Below are positions 58,938 to 64,000 of a DNA stretch of 64,000 nucleotides, one piece after another. The position numbers and the translations under genes are program-made. The stretch spans positions 1,462,527-1,526,526 of the forward strand of contig FP929140.1 of NCBI GenBank assembly GCA_000198515.1, read 5' to 3'. The notes under the pieces were generated by a model, which ran no database searches, was not told the origin of the DNA, and saw only the letters and a list, made by a program, of their open reading frames with translations. Each line of letters begins with the position of its first letter. Within the stretch, counting starts at the first letter, position 1. This DNA is from a gamma proteobacterium HdN1 (GTDB lineage: Bacteria; Pseudomonadota; Gammaproteobacteria; Pseudomonadales; Ketobacteraceae).

Positions 58938-61793
58938 TTATGAAAAAATCGAAAGTACGCCGCTGGCGAGGCTGAGCCCAGCGTTCTGAATTTTAGCCGA
59001 TGCCGTGTGGATTGCAGCGTTGCTTTGTTTGACAGTGGTTATCTGGCTTTGAATGTCAGCTGCCGTAGTATTTATATGTGTACCTTCCGCGTTAATCCCC
59101 GCAGATTTTACTTCCATCAAAATTCCTGCGGCTAGTGATTCAAGTTTGAATCCGGCAAAATTCAGCTCAATTTCTGATGCATAGGCGGATATTGCGGTCG
59201 CATTTAGGCCAGATGCGATTTCAATTTTTGCAAGCTCGGCGGTGATTTCAACCCTTGGTGTGGCCGTTTCAATCGTCATCGACATCGACGGCGCTGCGTT
59301 GTACTCAAAATTCAATAACCCACCTTGGTCTGACCGGCTATATGCTAAAAAGGCGCCGGTGGTAGGATGATATGTCCATTCTTCAGAAACGGAACCGTTT
59401 TCAACGGAATGGGATGCACGTGTCGTACCTACAAATACGGTCTCCTCATGCCGGCCGCCATGCACAAACTCATAGCTGTCACCATATTTGTGTTCTTCTG
59501 AATTTCCCTTGGTGATCTCAATGGAGTTGCCTATTTCGAACTCATAAGAATCACCAAACGATTTTTCGATGTCTGCGTCTTCAATCGTTAACGTAACTTT
59601 TCCATCGGCGGTGGAAATGGTCTTTGCGGCTTTGTCCGAAGGGTCATACACGTCGTGTTCATCCGACCACTTTTTGTTTAGATCCAGATACTTTTCCGTG
59701 TAGACATGGCTTTCTGCGTATCCTCCTCCAAAGGAATATTCATTCCCGTCACCCCACGAATATACATCCCCATTGGAATATTCAATCTGATTTCCCCATA
59801 CTTTCGAAATATGGGTATTCTCTAGATCGTAACCCTTCGCACCCTTTGGAGCCGTCTCGTAGTCGGTAAAAATCTCCTCGCCTTTTTCGATTCCATCCTC
59901 ATTAGCATGCGTTTCCTCGTAGTTCGCGCCGAAGTTAAAAACATTACCGCCGCCGTAGTAAAATTCGTTCCCCTCCGTCCACTGGTGATAATCTCCAATA
60001 CGGCGTAATACGTGATAAAGCCCCTTGATCTCGTCGCTCTCGGGAATGGTTCCAGACCCACTTCCGTCCTCTCCGCGCTTTGGAAACTTGAATAGCTCCT
60101 GCTCATTAAACAGATTGTGGTCATTGCTTGTGCTAGACTGGTATTCGCGAAGCTTGGAGCTTGTGACAAAGGTGTGTTGAGATCCACCGCCAAACTCCTG
60201 TCGACTGATTCCCTCAGAAATTTTTATAATTCCATCCCCGGGCGCATTGTGAGCGCCTAGGTGCATGTATGTGTTTTTGTGTGGCGAAAACAACTTAATC
60301 CTTCGCTTCTCATCCTGATCTTCGATCTCGATAAAATTTCCAGCCCGCGTCTTGATTCGACTTTGCGTCTGATTATTTTCTGAAACCACACTCGGTGCAG
60401 AGGCATTGGGCATAGCGCCAGTAATGATCGGCCGATCTGGGTCGCCGCCGATAAAACTCAGCAGCACATGAGAGCCCTTGCGCAGCGGAAAATGCGCACC
60501 CTCATCGTCACCCGCAAGAATCTGGCTCATTCGAATCCAATGGGATGCCTTCCCTTCATCACGTAGTTGTCGATCAAAGGGCAGTATGACTTTATAACGG
60601 CCTTCGTTATCTAGCTCTGCGTAATACCCATTCCCTTCCGCATCAATCATGGCGTCCAGGTTGCCGTGGATTTGAGGGCGCGACGTCAGCATTTCTGGCC
60701 GGTATTGGGTGTCGGCAGGAATCGCAGTAAAACTGTTAGAATATACCGTCGCGCTATCGCCACTTTTGGCTAAGCCGAGCGCAAAAAGCGTTGGATCCGA
60801 GCCCGCATGAGAAATTGACGTGATTAAATATTTTTTATCACTCAACTCTTTCCTAAAGTAGCCGGATAGCATCATTGAAAAGCCCGGCAAAAGCCGCGAT
60901 ACTGTACTCTCTCCGTAAAATATCCGCTTTGTGCAGCGCAGTTGCTCCGCATGAATTTCCGCAAGGCGGCCGCCTTCATTGGGAGACTCGATGTTCAGCC
61001 CGAATAGATTGATTTCACCCACGCCATTGGGATCCACATTGCATTCGCCCTTAATATCGACCGAAGGCTTGTTGTCATTATAATCGCGTAATGTAAGAAG
61101 TTGAGGTAGGCGCTTCTGGCGGCAAACAAGCGATTGGACGCTGTTCTCGAAATGCTCGCCTTCCAGCCCGCTAGATGGATCATATTTCACGTTTGGCGAC
61201 GGCATATCTTCATGGGTTTGCAGACTGTCCGCAATGATCAGCTTCTCGCCGTCCGCCTTTTGAGTAAACCAGAAGTAGATCCCTTCACGCTCCATCAGGC
61301 GTTTAATGAAATCCAGATGCGTCTCATCGTACTGGCAGCGATAGGGCCATTTTCGATAACTTCCCTCGTTCAAATGTAGCTCATAATCCATAGAGCTAAA
61401 ATTGGCTTCACCTAGCACTGCACGCAAAATATCGGGGACTGTTTTATCCAGATATACTTCATTTGCATGGTACTGCCCCAACTGCCAAATATGTGGGACA
61501 AGGCAAGCGCGGTAGAGGTCAAACCCTTCGACGTGGCGCAACATCTCGCATTCGGAAACAATGCCATTGATCAAGCGCTTCTGACCATGGGTAGTGATTG
61601 CGAGCTGCCAGCTAGCTTGCAATACTTGGTCTAGATCAATGTCCGTGTTGCGGGTCCTCAGCTCAATTTCGAAATGGTATAGCTGCGATAATCCCTCATC
61701 ACCCTGAAACCGATTTACAATGAACTTATATTGAGGAAGCGACTGGCTCGTAAACGAAAACTGAACGGCATCCACCATGGAAAAGCGCCCCAT
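58938..61793 (-). CDS. vgrG: VgrG spike protein with long repetitive C-terminal extension
   Basis: 951 residues. The gp27-like part (YHFEIELRTRNTDIDLDQVL, then WPYRCQYDETHLDFIKRLMEREGIYFWF) and the gp5-like OB fold (AEGNGYYAELDNEGRYKVILPFDR, HWIRMSQILAGDDEGAHFPLRKGSHVLLSFIGGDPDRPIITG, listed with breaks) are complete. After about residue 560 comes a 390-residue extension. It is rich in Gly, Asn, Tyr and Glu with repeated (G)NEYxFGGG/YSxGDGN and SFGDSYEFEIGNS patterns, and ends in an Ala-rich part. No enzymatic domain is visible there; it looks like a longer needle. The start may be the ATG at 61793 or the ATG five codons later (61778). It opens the secretion locus. Confidence 0.93.
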   Translation of the reverse strand: MGRFSMVDAVQFSFTSQSLPQYKFIVNRFQGDEGLSQLYHFEIELRTRNTDIDLDQVLQASWQLAITTHGQKRLINGIVSECEMLRHVEGFDLYRACLVPHIWQLGQYHANEVYLDKTVPDILRAVLGEANFSSMDYELHLNEGSYRKWPYRCQYDETHLDFIKRLMEREGIYFWFTQKADGEKLIIADSLQTHEDMPSPNVKYDPSSGLEGEHFENSVQSLVCRQKRLPQLLTLRDYNDNKPSVDIKGECNVDPNGVGEINLFGLNIESPNEGGRLAEIHAEQLRCTKRIFYGESTVSRLLPGFSMMLSGYFRKELSDKKYLITSISHAGSDPTLFALGLAKSGDSATVYSNSFTAIPADTQYRPEMLTSRPQIHGNLDAMIDAEGNGYYAELDNEGRYKVILPFDRQLRDEGKASHWIRMSQILAGDDEGAHFPLRKGSHVLLSFIGGDPDRPIITGAMPNASAPSVVSENNQTQSRIKTRAGNFIEIEDQDEKRRIKLFSPHKNTYMHLGAHNAPGDGIIKISEGISRQEFGGGSQHTFVTSSKLREYQSSTSNDHNLFNEQELFKFPKRGEDGSGSGTIPESDEIKGLYHVLRRIGDYHQWTEGNEFYYGGGNVFNFGANYEETHANEDGIEKGEEIFTDYETAPKGAKGYDLENTHISKVWGNQIEYSNGDVYSWGDGNEYSFGGGYAESHVYTEKYLDLNKKWSDEHDVYDPSDKAAKTISTADGKVTLTIEDADIEKSFGDSYEFEIGNSIEITKGNSEEHKYGDSYEFVHGGRHEETVFVGTTRASHSVENGSVSEEWTYHPTTGAFLAYSRSDQGGLLNFEYNAAPSMSMTIETATPRVEITAELAKIEIASGLNATAISAYASEIELNFAGFKLESLAAGILMEVKSAGINAEGTHINTTAADIQSQITTVKQSNAAIHTASAKIQNAGLSLASGVLSIFS

Positions 61794-61985
61794 AGGTCAA
61801 GGATTGCATCGTATTGCAAAGGAATATTCAGTGTAGCTCGTATGCGCATGTGTGCCAGACGGAAATGCATGATCAGTTCAGCAATGCGATTTTGCTTACC
61901 TACTGCCGAAGTGAGTGCACGTTAAGCACCTGAAATAGAACGCTTTCCAAATACAAGCAAGGTCGCCCCCAACCACCCAGCCACC

Positions 61986-63755
61986 CTATAAATCTTGCAA
62001 CGATATCCCCCGCGCCGTCTCCACAGCATTCTCCAGGTGTGCGAAAAATTGCGATACCCCCGCAATCGGCGTTACGCCAGCGCGAGCCAAGGTTTTCAAA
62101 GGTTGAAACTGCAACTCGGCAATAAAAATCCGCGTGCCGGATTTCTCGCATTTTGCGATCAACTTATTCAGCGCCGCCAAGCCACCGGCGTCCAGAATAG
62201 TCACGCCTTCCAGTTGCAAAATGATGCCGCCGCCCGACTTGCATAAAGTGGACAACTCACCGAACACCCGATCCGCCGCCGCAAAAAACAATGGCCCATT
62301 GATCTTGAACAAACGCCAGCCGGTAGGCACAGCCAGCTCATGCGTATCAGGGTTGCGCGCATCGTGCGGGTGCGCCGGATCGCCACTCGTAATCTCCACC
62401 ACCCGCGTCATCGCCGCAATCTCCCTCATGAACAGCAAGGCCGCAAGAATGATCCCTGCGGTAATGGCAATCACCATATCGAACAGCACCGTAAGCGCAA
62501 AGCAAGTGAGCAGCACCAGCACATCGCCACGCGGCGCAGTACGCGCCAGCCGTACCGCCTTCGGCGCCTCACTCATATTCCACGCAACCATCACTAAGAG
62601 AGCCGCCATGGCCGGCATTGGCAGATAAGAGAGCAGCGGAGCGAGGAGTGCAAGCCCTAGCAGCACCACCAGCGCATGTATCATGCCTGCGATCGGAGAT
62701 TCTGCCCCAGCCCGAAAATTTGCCGCCGAACGCGCCAGCGCCGCCGTCGCGGTAATGCCGCCGAAGAACGGCGTTACGATATTGCCGATCCCTTGGCCGA
62801 GCAGCTCACTGTTGGCGCTATGACGTTTGCCGGTCATATTGTCCAGAACTACCGCACAAAGGAGAGATTCGATCGCCCCCAGCATCGCGATCGCAAAGGC
62901 AGCGGGAAGCAGGCTTTGCAGCACCGGCCAGCTCCATACCATCGCGGTGCCATCTGGCCCTGTCTGCCGCCAAGGCCATTCAAAAAAGGGCAGCACAGGT
63001 GGAATGCCGCTCCCCGTCTCGCCGTTGGCTAGCGTGTAATGAAAGCGACTTCCGATGGTGTCCACCGAAAAACCCGCATGATGAAGAAGCCACGCCACCA
63101 GCGTACCCACCACAACCGCAGTAAGGTGCGGCGGCACCGGCGTTTTCAGGCGCGGCCAAAGCACCATCACCAGTAGAGTAACCGCAGCCACGATCACACT
63201 CGGCCAATGTACACTCGGCAGCGCCATCAATAGTGCAGCCACCTTGGATAGATAATGCTCAGGTAGCGTGGCGATTTCCAAGCCAAAAAAATCCTTCAAT
63301 TGCAGGGTGGCGATCACCACTGCAATCCCCGCAGTGAACCCGAGCGTTACAGCTTCTGGGATGTATTCAATGAGCCGCCCCAAGCGCAGCAACGCCATGG
63401 CCACCAGAATAATCCCGGAGAGCACAGAAGCCACCAGCAGCCCTGCCAAGCCATACTGCTGAGCCACCGGAAACAAGATCACCACAAACGCTGCCGTCGG
63501 CCCAGAAATGCTCAACCGCGAGCCACCGGTAAGTGCAATCAGAAACCCTGCAATAATCGACGTATACAACCCGTGCCACGGCGCAACCCCGCTGGCAATT
63601 GCCAGCGCCATCGCCAAGGGAATCGCAATGATGCCCACCGTCACACCGGCCAGCAAATCCCTCTGGAAACGTTGCAGCGTGTAGCGCTCGCTGATGCAGC
63701 TCTCTCGGAGCGCGTGTCCGGTACGCAGGGAAAAAAGATGGGCGCGGTGTGGCAT
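61986..63755 (-). CDS. SulP-family anion permease with STAS domain
   Basis: 589 residues. About twelve membrane spans hold the SulP signatures GVTVGIIAIPLAMALAIASGVAPWHGLYTSIIAGF and ISGPTAAFVVIL, and a C-terminal STAS domain contains VTILDAGGLAALNKLIAKCEKSGTRIF. It carries sulfate, bicarbonate, or dicarboxylates as in DauA; the substrate is not determinable. The start is the ATG at 63755 with GGAG six bases upstream. It ends 192 bases before vgrG and is probably not part of the secretion locus. Confidence 0.93.
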   Translation of the reverse strand: MPHRAHLFSLRTGHALRESCISERYTLQRFQRDLLAGVTVGIIAIPLAMALAIASGVAPWHGLYTSIIAGFLIALTGGSRLSISGPTAAFVVILFPVAQQYGLAGLLVASVLSGIILVAMALLRLGRLIEYIPEAVTLGFTAGIAVVIATLQLKDFFGLEIATLPEHYLSKVAALLMALPSVHWPSVIVAAVTLLVMVLWPRLKTPVPPHLTAVVVGTLVAWLLHHAGFSVDTIGSRFHYTLANGETGSGIPPVLPFFEWPWRQTGPDGTAMVWSWPVLQSLLPAAFAIAMLGAIESLLCAVVLDNMTGKRHSANSELLGQGIGNIVTPFFGGITATAALARSAANFRAGAESPIAGMIHALVVLLGLALLAPLLSYLPMPAMAALLVMVAWNMSEAPKAVRLARTAPRGDVLVLLTCFALTVLFDMVIAITAGIILAALLFMREIAAMTRVVEITSGDPAHPHDARNPDTHELAVPTGWRLFKINGPLFFAAADRVFGELSTLCKSGGGIILQLEGVTILDAGGLAALNKLIAKCEKSGTRIFIAELQFQPLKTLARAGVTPIAGVSQFFAHLENAVETARGISLQDL

Positions 63756-63970
63756 GGAAAGCTCCGCAGTAAGGCTGGTCGATACGATAGTATGCGCCAA
63801 GATGAGCGCTGGCTGCGTCTGTTACCTCTAAAATTGTGTAGCCGCTTTATTGTGCAGCCGCTTCGGCCCGCAACCTTGGCTGTGCCGTAGCGATCTATGT
63901 AAAGAGAACGCCTGTGTTAGTATCCGTCGCACACGGTAAGCTTTCGGGCCGCCAGACATTACTAACCATC

Positions 63971-64000
63971 ATGGGCACCCAACAGTTACGCATTGCCAGT
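63971..64000 (+). CDS. Possible start of hydroxymethylbilane synthase (hemC), cut by window edge
   Basis: Ten codons from an ATG read MGTQQLRIAS. This resembles the beginning of HemC (family start about ..LRIATRxSPLALWQA), but the decisive residues are outside the window. No Shine-Dalgarno is obvious. Treat as a hint only. Confidence 0.35.
   Translation, partial: MGTQQLRIAS

Noticed and set aside
61843-61857. Sigma-54-like -24/-12 element (TGGCAC...GC) upstream of vgrG
   Set aside because: On the minus strand TGGCACACATGCGCA has GG and GC one base too close compared with the GG-N10-GC rule and lacks the TT before GC.
1-64000. Mobile element or island boundaries around the secretion locus
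   Set aside because: No integrase, transposase, tRNA or flanking direct repeat was found near 30,000 or 61,900; acquisition by transfer cannot be argued from this sequence.

Overview
The window looks like chromosomal DNA of a free-living, aerobic to microaerobic gammaproteobacterium. The evidence is a complete ccoNOQP-ccoGHIS oxidase locus, RlmM, a SelD/MnmH selenouridine pair, a wax-ester synthase type acyltransferase, TusA and a large type VI secretion locus. I see no tRNA, rRNA, CRISPR array, integrase or transposase. The genus cannot be fixed from the sequence alone.

Layout. Bases 1-4,075 (minus strand) hold a lipid run: a methyltransferase cut by the window edge, a DUF4442 hotdog protein, a WS/DGAT acyltransferase and an acyl-CoA ligase. 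Bases 4,243-8,768 hold selD, a DoxX/copper nitrite reductase/cytochrome c fusion gene and divergent mnmH, so the fusion gene separates the two selenium genes. Bases 8,785-11,227 hold a ClsB-like phospholipase D protein and a secreted Ig/Fn3 protein. Bases 11,393-14,466 hold a porin coupled to a cyanophycin-synthetase-like ATP-grasp protein whose Mur-ligase part has decayed. Bases 14,671-23,732 hold the cbb3 oxidase locus, ending in a TauE/SafE-type membrane protein with a Met/His/Asp repeat tail. A good FNR/ANR-type box lies upstream of ccoN. Bases 24,176-29,914 hold an SCP2 protein, rlmM, an AmpG-like transporter, tusA, a cupin-like (JmjC) protein and a catalase.

Bases 30,015-61,793 are one co-directional type VI secretion locus of about 32 kb on the minus strand. 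It reads in three blocks, in transcription order. (i) Spike and effector-loading block: VgrG with a long repetitive tail, DUF2169-pentapeptide fusion, second pentapeptide protein, DUF3540, DUF4150 PAAR-like. A TAXI-like anchored protein and a Sel1 lipoprotein follow. (ii) Signalling and metabolic block: a Ca-loop sensor membrane protein, a PLP decarboxylase, an MFS transporter, a sensor-HAMP-PP2C (SpoIIE) phosphatase and a STAS protein. (iii) Core apparatus: tssB, tssC, hcp, tssJ, tssK, tssL, tssM, a fused tssB-tssC gene, a second hcp, tssE, tssF, tssG. No ClpV (TssH), TssA, Fha or Ser/Thr kinase is seen in the window.

The most unusual points are four. First, a TssB-TssC fusion protein coexists with a normal split TssB/TssC pair. 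Second, a polyamine-type decarboxylase, a transporter and a partner-switch phosphatase with EF-hand-like sensor loops sit inside the secretion operon. Third, in-frame minisatellite repeats occur only in the tssL-tssG half of the apparatus genes. Fourth, there is a three-part DoxX-NirK-cytochrome c fusion. Bases 61,986-63,755 hold a SulP anion permease, and the last 30 bases may be the start of hemC on the plus strand.
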